Assembly (NCBI RefSeq): GCF_004345735.1
Contig: NZ_SLXL01000001.1
Location: 319,876-383,875 of the forward strand
Direction of reading: 5' to 3'
DNA length: 64,000 nucleotides
Source: Rhodovulum adriaticum
GTDB taxonomy: Bacteria > Pseudomonadota > Alphaproteobacteria > Rhodobacterales > Rhodobacteraceae
Numbering within the stretch: position 1 is the first letter of the stretch; every line of letters begins with the position of its first letter. A program made the position numbers and the translations under genes. A model generated the notes under the pieces. That model did not search any database. It was not told where the DNA came from and saw only the letters and a program-made list of their open reading frames with translations. Shown piece by piece: positions 54,392 to 64,000 of this stretch.

Positions 54392-54862
54392 ATGCCTTTC
54401 ACCCCCCGCCTTGGGCTCGCGCTTGCCGCGCTGCCGCTGATTGCCACCGCCGCGGCCGCGGATGTGCGCGCCTCTAACCCGCAGGGCGTTCTGTCCGCCA
54501 TGCAGGCCTACGGGTACGCCGCCACACTGGAAACCGACAGCACGGGCGATCCCAAGATTTCCTCGCGCGTGTCGCGGTCGAATTTCGCGGTGTTCTTTTA
54601 CGGCTGCTCCGATAACAACGACTGCGCCTCGATCCAGTTTTACACCGGCTACAATATGAACAACGCGGTCAGCGCGGGCCGCATGAACGAGTGGAACCGC
54701 GACAAGCTGTTTTCCAAAGCCACCGTGGATGACGATGGCGATCCCGCGCTGGAAATGGACGTGAACCTGGATTTCGACGGTATGGGCAACGGCAATTTCG
54801 AGGACGTGCTGGATATCTGGCGCCTGTCGGTCGAAAGCTTCGAAGAGTTCATCGACTGGTAA
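54392..54862 (+). CDS. YbjN-domain secreted protein
   Basis: 156 residues from ATG at 54392, with AAGGA seven bases before it; an ATG at 54374 (MKKDSAM) is also in frame. Signal peptide MPFTPRLGLALAALPLIATA, cleavage after AAA. The mature part VRASNPQGVLSAMQAYGYAATLETDSTGDPKISSRVSRSNFAVFFYGCSDNNDCASIQFYTGY...VDLDGMGNGNFEDVLDIWRLSVESFEEFI resembles the YbjN fold (type III chaperone-like), often secreted in alphaproteobacteria. Two Cys probably pair. Function unknown. A strong terminator follows. Confidence 0.85.
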   Translation: MPFTPRLGLALAALPLIATAAAADVRASNPQGVLSAMQAYGYAATLETDSTGDPKISSRVSRSNFAVFFYGCSDNNDCASIQFYTGYNMNNAVSAGRMNEWNRDKLFSKATVDDDGDPALEMDVNLDFDGMGNGNFEDVLDIWRLSVESFEEFIDW

Positions 54863-54887
54863 CAGGCCGGACACCCAGGCCCACACA

Positions 54888-54915
54888 GGCCCCGCCGCAA
54901 CGGCGGGGCCTTTTG
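54888..54915 (+). terminator. intrinsic terminator after the YbjN-like gene
   Basis: GGCCCCGCCG-CAA-CGGCGGGGCC (54888-54910) then TTTTGCG. A perfect 10-bp stem, directly before the convergent transglycosylase gene end. Confidence 0.92.
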
Positions 54916-54923
54916 CGTTCGGG

Positions 54924-56102
54924 TTACAGCCGGTTCAACAGCGCCCGCGTCGGCCAGGCATCGGCGGGCAGGCCCAGGCGCAACTGTTCCTTGCGCACCG
55001 CGTCGCGGGTCCGGGCGCCCAGGATGCCGTCGATCCCGCCCACGTCATACCCGCGCGCCGCCAGTTTCTGTTGCAACAGCTTCATCTCGGCCCCGCTCAG
55101 CCCCGGCTCGGGGTTGCGCACGTCATAGACCGGCGCCCCCTCCAGCCGGGTCGCCAGATAGGCGGCGGTGGTCACGTAGACCAGGCTTTGGTTCCATTCG
55201 AAGAAGACCCGGAAATTCGGATAGGCGATAAAGGCCGGGCCGTTCCGCCCCATCGGCAACAGGATCGAGGCCGACAGGTTCCCCGGCCCCAGCGATCCCG
55301 ACCGCGCGCGCACCCCCAGGGCCGCCCAATCCGACACGCGGCGGGTGGTATCCAGCCCGGTTTCCGCCCAGTTCAGCCCGCCGGGCAGGATGATTTCCTG
55401 CAACCACGGCTCGCCCGCGCGCCAGCCCAGCGATTGCAGCATCTTGCCCCCCGACATCAGCGCGTCGGGCGAAGAGGTTTTCAGCCGCACATGCCCGTCG
55501 CCGTCGCCATCCACCCCGTTTTCCAGAATGTCGGCGGGCAGCATCTGAACCTGCCCGATCTCACCCGCCCAGGCGCCGGTGGTGGCGGTATCGAAATCGC
55601 CCCGCTCGAACAATTCCAGCGCGGCAAAGACCTGCGGGCGGAACAGGCCGGGACGGCGGCAATCATGGGCCAGCGTGACCAGCGCGTTCAGCGTGTTGAA
55701 ATCCCCCTGCACCGCGCCGAAATCCGTTTCCAGCGCCCAAAAGGCCAGCAACACCCCGCGCGACACGCCATAGCGCCATTCGATCACGTCAAAGATGGCA
55801 TCGTATTTCACCGCGTTCTGCCGCCCGCGATCCAGCCGGTACTGGCTGATCAATCGACGCGAAAAATCCACGAAATCCCGCTGAAAGAACCCCTGCGCCC
55901 GGTCGCGCTGGATCACCCCGCCGTCATAGCGCGCAACGGCAAAGAACTGATCGACCGCGCGGGGGGAATGGCCGCGGCGCAGGGCCTCTTCCTTCAGCCC
56001 TTGGACAAAGCTGGCAAAGCTGCCCCCGCAGGGCACCTGGGCGGCCAGGGGGGCAGGCAGGTAAAGGCAAAGGCTGGCGGCGAGGGCGGGCAAAAGACGC
56101 AT
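54924..56102 (-). CDS. lytic murein transglycosylase (MltB-like) with peptidoglycan-binding domain
   Basis: 392 residues. Signal peptide MRLLPALAASLCLYLPAPLAA. The catalytic Glu lies in LLAFWALETDFGAVQGDFNTL (residue about 139), followed by GAWAGEIGQVQMLPADIL, the MltB-type active-site strand. A C-terminal peptidoglycan-binding domain is LSGAEMKLLQQKLAARGYDVGGIDGILGARTRDAVRKEQ (residues about 335-375). It cleaves glycan strands between MurNAc and GlcNAc in the periplasm. Members of this subfamily often lack the lipobox of MltB, as here. It is first of nothing: the next gene on the strand is 65 bases upstream. Confidence 0.93.
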   Translation of the reverse strand: MRLLPALAASLCLYLPAPLAAQVPCGGSFASFVQGLKEEALRRGHSPRAVDQFFAVARYDGGVIQRDRAQGFFQRDFVDFSRRLISQYRLDRGRQNAVKYDAIFDVIEWRYGVSRGVLLAFWALETDFGAVQGDFNTLNALVTLAHDCRRPGLFRPQVFAALELFERGDFDTATTGAWAGEIGQVQMLPADILENGVDGDGDGHVRLKTSSPDALMSGGKMLQSLGWRAGEPWLQEIILPGGLNWAETGLDTTRRVSDWAALGVRARSGSLGPGNLSASILLPMGRNGPAFIAYPNFRVFFEWNQSLVYVTTAAYLATRLEGAPVYDVRNPEPGLSGAEMKLLQQKLAARGYDVGGIDGILGARTRDAVRKEQLRLGLPADAWPTRALLNRL

Positions 56103-56167
56103 TTGGAAAGGCTCCGGAAAAGGGCGTTTTCCGGAACCTTAGCAGGCGATTGCCACAGCACAAACGC

Positions 56168-57139
56168 CTAGGCGGCGGCCAGACGCGCCCGGCCATGCGC
56201 GACGGTCCAGTCCGGGCGCGGCCCCAACGGCACGATCCGGTGCGGGTTAATCATGTCGTGGCTGTAGTGGTAATGGCGCACGATATGGGCGAAATCCACC
56301 GTCTGCGCGACGCCGGGCCATTGATACAGCTCGCGCGAATAGGCCCAGAGGTTGGGGTAATCGACCAGCCGCGCGCGGTTGCACTTGAAATGCCCGTGAT
56401 AGACCGCATCGAACCGGACAAGCGTGGTGAACAGCCGCCAGTCGGCCTCGGTCACGCGATCGCCCATCAGATAGCGTCGGGTGGACAGGCGATCCTCCAG
56501 CCAGTCCAGCGTGTCGAACAGCGCCTCTGCCGCCTCGTCATAGGCGGTCTGGCTGGTGGCGAACCCGGCCTTGTAGACGCCGTTGTTCACGGTGTCGTAG
56601 ATGCGGGCGTTGACCTTTTCGATGTCGTCGCGCAGGGGCGCGGGCCAGTAATCGTCGCGGTTGCCGGTGAGCCCGTCAAAGGCCGAATTGAACATGCGCA
56701 CGATCTCGGCCGATTCGTTGGACACGATGGTTTCACGCTGCTTGTCCCACAGCACCGGCACCGTGACCCGCCCCGACACGTCCGGTTTGGCCTTGGTGTA
56801 GATGTCGCGCAGGAACGGCAGGCCATACAGGTCGTCGCCGGTCGCACCGGGGAAGTTGGTGGCAAAGGTCCAGCCATCGGACAGCATGTCGGGATGCACG
56901 ACCGACACGCCGATATGCGGCGTCAGCCCCTTGAGCGCGCGAAAGATCAGCGTGCGATGCGCCCACGGACAGGCCAGCGAGACATACAGGTGATAGCGCC
57001 CGCTTTCGGCGCCGAACCCGCCCGCGCCGCCCGGTGTAACCCAGTCGCGAAACCCCGCGGTGGAGCGGACGAAACGGCCGCCGGTGCTGTCGGTGTCGTA
57101 CCAGGTGTCGTGCCAGACACCCTCTATCAGTTGTCCCAT
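56168..57139 (-). CDS. glutathionyl-hydroquinone reductase (GST Xi/ECM4 class)
   Basis: 323 residues from ATG at 57139 (MGQLIEGVWHDTWYDT), chosen because GGAGGATCC lies just upstream; the extra 28 upstream residues are not family-like. The catalytic Cys57 is in YVSLACPWAHRTLIFRAL, followed by PVLWDKQRETIVSNESAEIVRMFNSAF and the helical C-terminal domain with GVYKAGFATSQTAYDEA and FCKLR-like VRFDAVYHGHFKCNRARLVDYPNLWAYSREL. It reduces glutathionyl-hydroquinones to hydroquinones. The gene is on the minus strand, 83 bases downstream of the MalY-like gene. Confidence 0.92.
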   Translation of the reverse strand: MGQLIEGVWHDTWYDTDSTGGRFVRSTAGFRDWVTPGGAGGFGAESGRYHLYVSLACPWAHRTLIFRALKGLTPHIGVSVVHPDMLSDGWTFATNFPGATGDDLYGLPFLRDIYTKAKPDVSGRVTVPVLWDKQRETIVSNESAEIVRMFNSAFDGLTGNRDDYWPAPLRDDIEKVNARIYDTVNNGVYKAGFATSQTAYDEAAEALFDTLDWLEDRLSTRRYLMGDRVTEADWRLFTTLVRFDAVYHGHFKCNRARLVDYPNLWAYSRELYQWPGVAQTVDFAHIVRHYHYSHDMINPHRIVPLGPRPDWTVAHGRARLAAA

Positions 57140-57222
57140 GGGATCCTCCTTTGACGGAGGAGATAGCCGCCCGCGCGCCGTTGCCATCCGCAGCGCGCGC
57201 GCAGACCCCCTGCATGGATGCA

Positions 57223-58395
57223 CTATTGCAGGTCGGCGAATGCCTTTTGCAGCCGCTCGACGGCCTCTTGCACCCGCGAACGCGGCGTTGCCAGGTTGAA
57301 CCGCAGGAAACCCTCACCGCCCGTGCCGAATGTGGGGCCGTGGTTCACGGCGATGCGGGCGTTTTCCTCGACCCTTGCGGTGAACTCTGCCCGGTCCATG
57401 CCGGTGCCCGCGAAATCGACCCAGGCCAGGTAGGTGGATTGCAGCGGCATCGACGACAGGCCGGGGATGGCGTTCACCCCCGCGTCAAACAGCTGGCGGT
57501 TGCCGTCCAGATAGGCCACCAGCGCGTCGATCCACGCCGCGCCCTCGGCCGAATAGGCCGCCGTGGCCATCGCCATGCCAAAGGAATTGGGCGAAATGCC
57601 CAACGCCCCCATCCGGCCCGCAAAGCGCGCGCGCAGATCCGGGTCGGGAATGATGACATTGCCCAGATGCGTGCCCGCGATGTTGAAGCTTTTGGTCGTA
57701 GCGGTCATCATCACCAGCCGGTCGCGCACCCCGTCATCGACCGTGTCCATCACGATATGGTCCTGCCCCGGAAAGACCAGGTCGTGGTGAATCTCGTCCG
57801 AGACCAGAACAAGGTCATGCCGGCGGGCGAAATCGGCCACGCCCTGCAATTCGTTACGCGTCCAGACCCGCCCGCCGGGATTGTGGGGCGAGCACAGGAT
57901 GACCATGCGTTCCTCGCCGGTCATCAGCGCGTCATAGGCCGCGAAGTCCATTTCATAGCGGCCATTCGCATTCACCAGCGGGCATTCCACCACGCGCCGC
58001 CCCGCCGCGCGGATCACCCGCGCAAAGGCATGATAGACCGGCGTGAACAGCACCACCCCGTCCCCCGGTTCGGTAAAGGCATCGACGCACAGCCCCGTGC
58101 CGTTGACCAGGCCATGGGTGGTAAAGATCCAGTCGGGATCGACATCCCAGCCATGGCGGGTCTGCATCCACCAGCCGATCGCCGCCTTGTAGTCGGTGTC
58201 ATCCCCGAAATAGCCATAGATCCCGTGATCGGCCATCGCGCGCACCGCCTGCGTGACGCAATCGGGCGGGCGGAAATCCATGTCGGCCACCCACATCGGA
58301 ATCCCGTCCTCGGTGGGCACGCCGTAGATCGGCTCCATCATGTCCCATTTCATGGAGTGGGTGCCGCGGCGCTCGATGATCTCGTCGAAATTCAT
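57223..58395 (-). CDS. PLP-dependent C-S beta-lyase / aminotransferase, MalY/PatB family
   Basis: 390 residues from ATG at 58395 (MNFDEIIERRGTHSMKWDM); longer frames add a non-conserved Ala-rich stretch. The internal aldimine Lys235 lies in MTATTKSFNIAGTHLGN, with SDEIHHDLVFPG (Asp/Tyr-binding strand) and CSPHNPGGRVWTRNEL (Asn binding the ring). These are the family signatures. Members cleave cystathionine or related S-conjugates, or act as aminotransferases; E. coli MalY also represses mal genes. Which applies here is unknown. It diverges from def. Confidence 0.92.
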   Translation of the reverse strand: MNFDEIIERRGTHSMKWDMMEPIYGVPTEDGIPMWVADMDFRPPDCVTQAVRAMADHGIYGYFGDDTDYKAAIGWWMQTRHGWDVDPDWIFTTHGLVNGTGLCVDAFTEPGDGVVLFTPVYHAFARVIRAAGRRVVECPLVNANGRYEMDFAAYDALMTGEERMVILCSPHNPGGRVWTRNELQGVADFARRHDLVLVSDEIHHDLVFPGQDHIVMDTVDDGVRDRLVMMTATTKSFNIAGTHLGNVIIPDPDLRARFAGRMGALGISPNSFGMAMATAAYSAEGAAWIDALVAYLDGNRQLFDAGVNAIPGLSSMPLQSTYLAWVDFAGTGMDRAEFTARVEENARIAVNHGPTFGTGGEGFLRFNLATPRSRVQEAVERLQKAFADLQ

Positions 58396-58497
58396 GGGGG
58401 TCTCCGTGCTGGTCCAGGCTACGCTAACGGCTGGGGCGGCGGGCGCAAGACTTCGCCGCATTGCGCAGGCCCCCGCTTTCACCTAAATCACTGGTCC

Positions 58498-59025
58498 ATG
58501 AGCACACGACCGATCCTGATCCACCCCGACCCGCGCCTGAACACGGCCGCCGACCCCGTTGCCGAGATCGGCGACGAGATGCAGCGGCTGGCCGAAGACA
58601 TGCTGGAAACCATGTATCGCGCGCCGGGCATCGGGCTGGCCGCGCCGCAGATCGGCATCCTGCAACGGCTGATCGTGCTGGACTGCGCCAAGGACGAGGG
58701 ATCCCCGCCCAGCCCGATCACCATGTTCAACCCGCAGGTCGTCTGGCAATCGGACGATCTGAACATCCACGAAGAGGGGTGCCTGTCGATCCCCGAAACC
58801 TTTGCCGAGGTGACCCGCCCGGCCGAGGTGGTGGTGCAATGGACCGACCCCTCGGGCGATCCGAAAGAGGATCGCTTTTCCGGGCTGTGGGCGACCTGCG
58901 TCCAGCACGAGATCGACCACCTGAACGGCAAGCTGTTCATCGACTATCTCAAGCCGCTCAAGCGCCAGCTCATCACCCGCAAGATGAAGAAACTCAAGCG
59001 CGAGCGGTCCCGGGCCGCCGGATGA
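58498..59025 (+). CDS. def: peptide deformylase
   Basis: 175 residues from ATG at 58498 (MSTRPILIHPDPRLNTAADPV). The three metal-site motifs are intact: GIGLAAPQIG (motif 1), EEGCLSIP with Cys95 (motif 2), and QHEIDHLNG with His137, Glu138 and His141 (motif 3). It removes the formyl group from nascent N-formyl-Met. It is immediately followed by a paralogue and fmt, which adds the formyl group, forming a def-paralogue-fmt cluster. Basic C-terminal tail ([15 protein letters not shown]). Confidence 0.97.
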   Translation: MSTRPILIHPDPRLNTAADPVAEIGDEMQRLAEDMLETMYRAPGIGLAAPQIGILQRLIVLDCAKDEGSPPSPITMFNPQVVWQSDDLNIHEEGCLSIPETFAEVTRPAEVVVQWTDPSGDPKEDRFSGLWATCVQHEIDHLNGKLFIDYLKPLKRQLITRKMKKLKRERSRAAG

Positions 59026-59525
59026 CCGCCCGCCCGATCCTGCAATGGCCCGACCCGCGGCTGAAGGCCGAGGCCCAGCCGGTCACGGCCATCACGGATG
59101 AAATCCGCGCCATCTGGGACGACATGATCGACACGATGGAGGCCATGCCGGGCCAGGGTGTCGGGCTGGCAGCCAACCAGATCGGCGTGCTGCAACGGCT
59201 GGCCGTGGTGGATTGTTCCGAGGAACGCGGCCAGGCGGTGCGCATGGCCAACCCGGAAATCCTGCACGCCTCGGACAAGCTGCGCAGCCATACAGAGGCC
59301 AGCCCCTGCCTGCCCGGCGTCTGGGCATCGGTGAAACGCCCCCGCGCGGTCACGGTGCGGTTCCTGAACGCGGCCGGAGAGGTCGAAGAGCGGGACTTCG
59401 TCCTGCTCTGGGCGACCTCGGTGCAGCACCAGATCGACCATCTGAACGGCAAGATGTATTTCGACAACCTGTCGCGCCTGAAACGCGAGCGGCTGCTAAA
59501 AAAGTTCGAGAAGCGGAGGCGCTGA
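59022..59525 (+). CDS. peptide deformylase paralogue lacking the catalytic glutamate
   Basis: 167 residues from ATG at 59022, overlapping the upstream stop by four bases (ATGA). The fold is retained: [40 protein letters not shown] (motif 1). Motif 2 is EASPCLPGV (Cys96 kept, EG-CLS changed to SP-CLP), and motif 3 is QHQIDHLNG: His136 and His140 kept, the catalytic Glu replaced by Gln137 (codon CAG). In E. coli the matching Glu133 is needed for activity, so this protein is probably inactive as a deformylase, or uses a changed mechanism. Length and context are those of a deliberate paralogue, not a decaying copy: the frame is intact. Confidence 0.93.
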   Translation: MTARPILQWPDPRLKAEAQPVTAITDEIRAIWDDMIDTMEAMPGQGVGLAANQIGVLQRLAVVDCSEERGQAVRMANPEILHASDKLRSHTEASPCLPGVWASVKRPRAVTVRFLNAAGEVEERDFVLLWATSVQHQIDHLNGKMYFDNLSRLKRERLLKKFEKRRR

Positions 59526-59526
59526 G

Positions 59527-60426
59527 ATGCGTGTGGTCTTTATGGGCACGCCCGATTTTTCCGTGCCCGTTCTGGACGCGCTGGTGGACGCCGGGCACGA
59601 CATCGCCTGCGTCTATTGCCAGCCGCCCCGCCCCGCGGGCCGCGGCAAGAAGGACCGCCCGACCCCGGTGCATGCGCGGGCCGCGACCTTGGGCCTGCCT
59701 GTCCGCCATCCCCTGTCCCTGAAAGGGGCCGAGGAGCAGGCCGCCTTTGCCGCGCTGAACGCCGATGTGGCGGTCGTGGTCGCCTATGGCCTGATCCTGC
59801 CGCAGCCGGTGCTGGATGCGCCCACCCATGGCTGCCTGAACATCCACGCCTCGCTGTTGCCGCGCTGGCGGGGCGCGGCGCCGATCCACCGGGCGATCAT
59901 GGCGGGCGACGCGGAAACCGGCATCTGCATCATGCAGATGGAGGCCGGGCTGGACACCGGCCCCGTCCTGCTGCGCGAGGCCACGCAAATCGGTGCCGAG
60001 GAAACCACCGGCGAATTGCACGACTGCCTGTCGGCCATGGGCGCGCGGCTGATCGTGCAGGCGCTGGACCAGTTGCCCGATCTGACACCCGAGACACAGC
60101 CCGAGGATGGCGTGACCTACGCCGCCAAGATCGACAAGGCCGAGGCCCGGGTCGACTGGACCCGCCCCGCCGAAGCGGTCGCGCGCCACATCAACGGCCT
60201 GTCGCCCTTTCCGGGCGCGTGGTGCGATGTGGCCGGCGAGCGGCTAAAGCTGTTGCAGGCCCGCGCGGTGCCCGGCACGGGCACACCGGGCCAGGTGCTG
60301 GACGGGCTGACCGTGGCCTGCGGCGGCGGCGCGGTTCAGGTGTTGCAGGCCCAACGCCAGGGCAAGCGTGCGATGGCCGCCGACGACATCCTGCGCGGGC
60401 TGGACCTGCCCGACCGGCTGTCGTGA
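59527..60426 (+). CDS. fmt: methionyl-tRNA formyltransferase
   Basis: 299 residues. It formylates Met-tRNAfMet with 10-formyl-THF. The N-terminal domain has [33 protein letters not shown] and [29 protein letters not shown] (catalytic Asn/His and [11 protein letters not shown] loop). The C-terminal OB domain (from about residue 205, [21 protein letters not shown]) binds the tRNA. It starts two bases after the stop of the deformylase paralogue. Its stop overlaps the next start as GTGA. Confidence 0.97.
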   Translation: MRVVFMGTPDFSVPVLDALVDAGHDIACVYCQPPRPAGRGKKDRPTPVHARAATLGLPVRHPLSLKGAEEQAAFAALNADVAVVVAYGLILPQPVLDAPTHGCLNIHASLLPRWRGAAPIHRAIMAGDAETGICIMQMEAGLDTGPVLLREATQIGAEETTGELHDCLSAMGARLIVQALDQLPDLTPETQPEDGVTYAAKIDKAEARVDWTRPAEAVARHINGLSPFPGAWCDVAGERLKLLQARAVPGTGTPGQVLDGLTVACGGGAVQVLQAQRQGKRAMAADDILRGLDLPDRLS

Positions 60427-61136
60427 CCCGGACCCCCGCCCATATCGCGGCGCTGGCCGCGGTGCTGGCCCTGCCCGGCTGTTTGGACACCGCCCCGCAG
60501 GTGGGACCGGACGGCCAGTTCTACAGCCGCAAGGCCCCGCCCGAAATCGTGGTTGCCGATGGCAGCGTGGCCATTGCCGCGCCCTATGGCTTTTGCGTGG
60601 ACAAGTCCGCGCTGCGCCAGGGGACGGATGGCTCTTTCGTGCTGCTGGCCAGTTGCGCGGCACTGACCGGGGCCGACAACGCCCCCAACCCCAGCCCCGA
60701 CGCGCTGTTGACTGCCTCTGTCGCGGGCAACCCTGGTCCGGGCGGCAGCGCGGCGGATCGCGCTGTGGTGCTGGAACGCTATTTCGGGTCCGAGGCCGGG
60801 CGCGCGGCGCTGGCGCGGAACGGGCGGGCGGACACGGTGCAGATCGACGGGATGGACAGCCGCGACGGGCTGTTCTTTCTGCATGTCACCGATCGCGGCC
60901 CCGGCCTGGGCAAGGGTCTGCGCCCCGATACCTGGCGGGCCATCTTTGACGTGCAGGGGCGGATCGTGACCGCATCGGTCACCGGCTTTGCCGACCGGCC
61001 GATCAGCGACGCGGCCTCGCGCGCCCTGCTGCGGGATTTCGCCACCCGCATCCGGCGGCAGACCGCCCGCCTGCCCGCCCCCGGCACCGCGCCGCCCCCG
61101 CGCAAGGGACCGTTCGCGGCATTGCTGGGCGGCTGA
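60423..61136 (+). CDS. lipoprotein of unknown function
   Basis: 237 residues from GTG at 60423, overlapping the fmt stop. The signal [20 protein letters not shown] has a lipobox LPGC with Cys at residue 20. Features of the mature protein are [46 protein letters not shown] and [60 protein letters not shown]. It looks like a conserved Rhodobacterales secreted protein; I cannot assign a family. Coupled to fmt and followed by DUF6478-type genes. Confidence 0.8.
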   Translation: MTRTPAHIAALAAVLALPGCLDTAPQVGPDGQFYSRKAPPEIVVADGSVAIAAPYGFCVDKSALRQGTDGSFVLLASCAALTGADNAPNPSPDALLTASVAGNPGPGGSAADRAVVLERYFGSEAGRAALARNGRADTVQIDGMDSRDGLFFLHVTDRGPGLGKGLRPDTWRAIFDVQGRIVTASVTGFADRPISDAASRALLRDFATRIRRQTARLPAPGTAPPPRKGPFAALLGG

Positions 61137-61198
61137 GATTTGGCGGTGCAGGCCGCGCGCAACTGGGCTAAGGTCCGGTGCATGTGGTAAAGGTTTAC

Positions 61199-61978
61199 GT
61201 GCCCATGGTTGCCAAGACACTTGGATTTCTGGATCGGTTCCTGTTCCGGCGCAGCCTGTCCGCCTGGACACGCGCAGGCGAACGGGTGGCCGTCGCCGAG
61301 CTGGACGACCTGCGCCCGGTGCGCAACCGGGCCTGGCAGTTGCGTCGGCGTCTGGATCAGGTGATCCATGTCAGTGAGGAGCGGCTGACGCTGCCGCGGA
61401 TCGGCCACAGCGCCATTCGCAAACCGCTGGGCACCGATTGGGCCTACCGCCCCGAGCTGTTCCGCGGCCCTGTCTTTCCCGCCGCTGCGGCCGCGCTGCC
61501 CACGCGCAGCGAATTCGGCGCCGAGGCCAGCATTCACCACGATTGCCAGCGTTCGGAACTGACCTTTCGCCAGATCCGCAACACCCGCGCCGCGGACATC
61601 GCCCCCTATGGCGTGCGGCTGGACGTGTTCCGCTTTGACGGCAGTTTTTTGTCGATGGTCGTCGACCTGCCCGCCGCCGCCTGCGAGGGTCTGCGGCGCA
61701 ACCACCTGATGCGGCTGGAAACCATCGTGGAAACCGAATACCCGCTGGAAATCTTCGCCCGGCTGAACGTCAAGCACGGGCCGAACATCGAACAGGTGGT
61801 ACGAGAGTTGCCGCTGGGCGCAGCCGAGATCGCGGTGGATTTCGACCTAGCCTATACCGAACTGAACGAAAAGCGGGTCGAAAAGGCCTGGCTTGACCTG
61901 ATCTTCGAGGGACCGGAGATGAACCAGATCATCCTGCGCGATGTCACCCTGACCCGCCGCCCGAGGGCAGAGCTATGA
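61199..61978 (+). CDS. DUF6478-like protein of unknown function
   Basis: 259 residues from GTG at 61199 with AGG five bases upstream; ATG at 61205 (MVAKTLGFLDRFLFRR) and GTG at 61178 are alternatives. A basic N-terminus is followed by VSEERLTLPRIGHSAIRKPLGTDWAYRPELFRGPVFP and GAEASIHHDCQRSELTFRQIRNTRAADIAPYGVRLDVFRFDGSFLSMVVDLP. From memory this matches a Rhodobacterales-restricted family DUF6478. The second half has a beta-strand pattern (LNVKHGPNIEQVVRELPLG, AWLDLIFEGPEMNQIILRDVTLTRRPRAEL). The function is unknown. The stop overlaps the next ATG (ATGA). Confidence 0.8.
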   Translation: MPMVAKTLGFLDRFLFRRSLSAWTRAGERVAVAELDDLRPVRNRAWQLRRRLDQVIHVSEERLTLPRIGHSAIRKPLGTDWAYRPELFRGPVFPAAAAALPTRSEFGAEASIHHDCQRSELTFRQIRNTRAADIAPYGVRLDVFRFDGSFLSMVVDLPAAACEGLRRNHLMRLETIVETEYPLEIFARLNVKHGPNIEQVVRELPLGAAEIAVDFDLAYTELNEKRVEKAWLDLIFEGPEMNQIILRDVTLTRRPRAEL

Positions 61979-62385
61979 AGGACGTGACCGCCCTGACCCT
62001 GACCCATACCCGCCTGCGTGCCGGTGTCTGGGAATGCGTGGTGGACATCCCCACCGGATCGGAACCGCCCCGGATCGAAATCACCCATCTGGACAAGCCG
62101 CTGGACGGCGTGGTCCTGGTCCCCGAGGCCGAAACGCCCGGCCGCTATACCCTGGCCGCGCCGATCCCGTCCGAACTGTTGTCGGATGGGGTACAGACAT
62201 TCCTGGTGCGCGATGCCGACAGCGGGGCGACGCTGGACAGCTTTGCCATCGTCACCGGCATGCCGCTGGACCAGGATCTGCGCGCCGAGATCGACCTGCT
62301 GCGCGCGGAACTGGACATGCTGAAAAAGGCGTTCCGCCGCCACTGCGTGGAAACCATGGCAACGGGCCCCAACAGCCAGGGATGA
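61975..62385 (+). CDS. conserved hypothetical protein, translationally coupled to the DUF6478-like gene
   Basis: 136 residues, ATG at 61975 overlapping the previous TGA by four bases. Residues 1-95 are beta-rich (ALTLTHTRLRAGVWECVVDIPTGSEPPRIEITHLDKPLDGVVLV ... FLVRDADSGATLDSFAIVTG); residues 96-125 are a helix of coiled-coil type (LDQDLRAEIDLLRAELDMLKKAF). Probably works with the preceding protein, since the pair is coupled. I do not recognise the family. Confidence 0.75.
   Translation: MKDVTALTLTHTRLRAGVWECVVDIPTGSEPPRIEITHLDKPLDGVVLVPEAETPGRYTLAAPIPSELLSDGVQTFLVRDADSGATLDSFAIVTGMPLDQDLRAEIDLLRAELDMLKKAFRRHCVETMATGPNSQG

Positions 62386-64000
<1,615 letters not shown>

Overview
The window reads as core chromosome of a high-GC alphaproteobacterium of the order Rhodobacterales (Rhodobacter/Paracoccus/Roseobacter group). 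The evidence is the rpoZ-rsh-DUF2062-pdxJ-acpS-lepB-rnc-era order, a long-form methylsuccinyl-CoA dehydrogenase of the ethylmalonyl-CoA pathway, TRAP transport, a Hint-domain surface protein, DUF1491 and DUF6478-type proteins, and third-position G/C throughout. I see no rRNA, tRNA, CRISPR array, prophage or intact insertion sequence. Both ends cut a gene: the 3' part of a Hint-domain protein on the left and the 5' part of a 2,4-dienoyl-CoA reductase on the right.

Layout. 1-9 kb: Hint protein, dapD, a LOG-family protein, a leftward trio (ferredoxin-reductase-like flavoprotein, rsmD, an unassigned hydrophobic protein), a peroxiredoxin, then a tightly packed leftward set (ridA-like, glycerophosphodiesterase, GNAT-like, pterin dehydratase). 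9-17 kb: mlaA-like and mlaC-like genes overlapping in a tandem repeat, a bifunctional PBP1A, glnK-amtB with a sigma-54-like promoter, an ArsR regulator with a permease, and a TauE/SafE protein. 17-23 kb: mcd, recO, asd, a KpsS-like capsule gene and an AbrB-type membrane protein. 23-31 kb: a catabolic/transport block with a fused 5-oxoprolinase divergent from a TRAP transporter, followed by a BASS-like carrier. 31-45 kb: housekeeping genes (folK, rpoZ, rsh, pdxJ, acpS, lepB, rnc, era, ispH, rnhA) with small membrane proteins between them. 45-51 kb: an HTD2-like dehydratase, an FMN reductase, a ThDP enzyme, an AT-richer patch with an LprI-like secreted protein, and a multi-span membrane protein preceded by a candidate SqrR-type operator. 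51-64 kb: smc, a YbjN-like protein, a lytic transglycosylase, a glutathionyl-hydroquinone reductase, a MalY-like enzyme, then def - def paralogue - fmt and conserved hypotheticals running into fadH.

Functional links. def and fmt are the two sides of the N-formyl-Met cycle. glnK/amtB is the nitrogen-sensing ammonium uptake pair. mlaA/mlaC belong to outer-membrane lipid transport. rnc, era, rsmD and rsh touch ribosome maturation and the stringent response. The oxoprolinase/TRAP block looks like uptake plus opening of a cyclic amide or related compound.

Most of the window is ordinary. The points most worth a second look are: a peptide deformylase paralogue whose HExxH motif has become HQxxH; a DPY(A/E/T) tandem repeat at the MlaA C-terminus that encodes the ribosome binding site and start codon of mlaC; a 21-nt repeated motif attached to GC hairpins at three loci; a perfect ATTC-N8-GAAT palindrome before a polytopic membrane protein; and an ArsR protein with a C-terminal Cys-Cys-x4-Cys site beside a permease.
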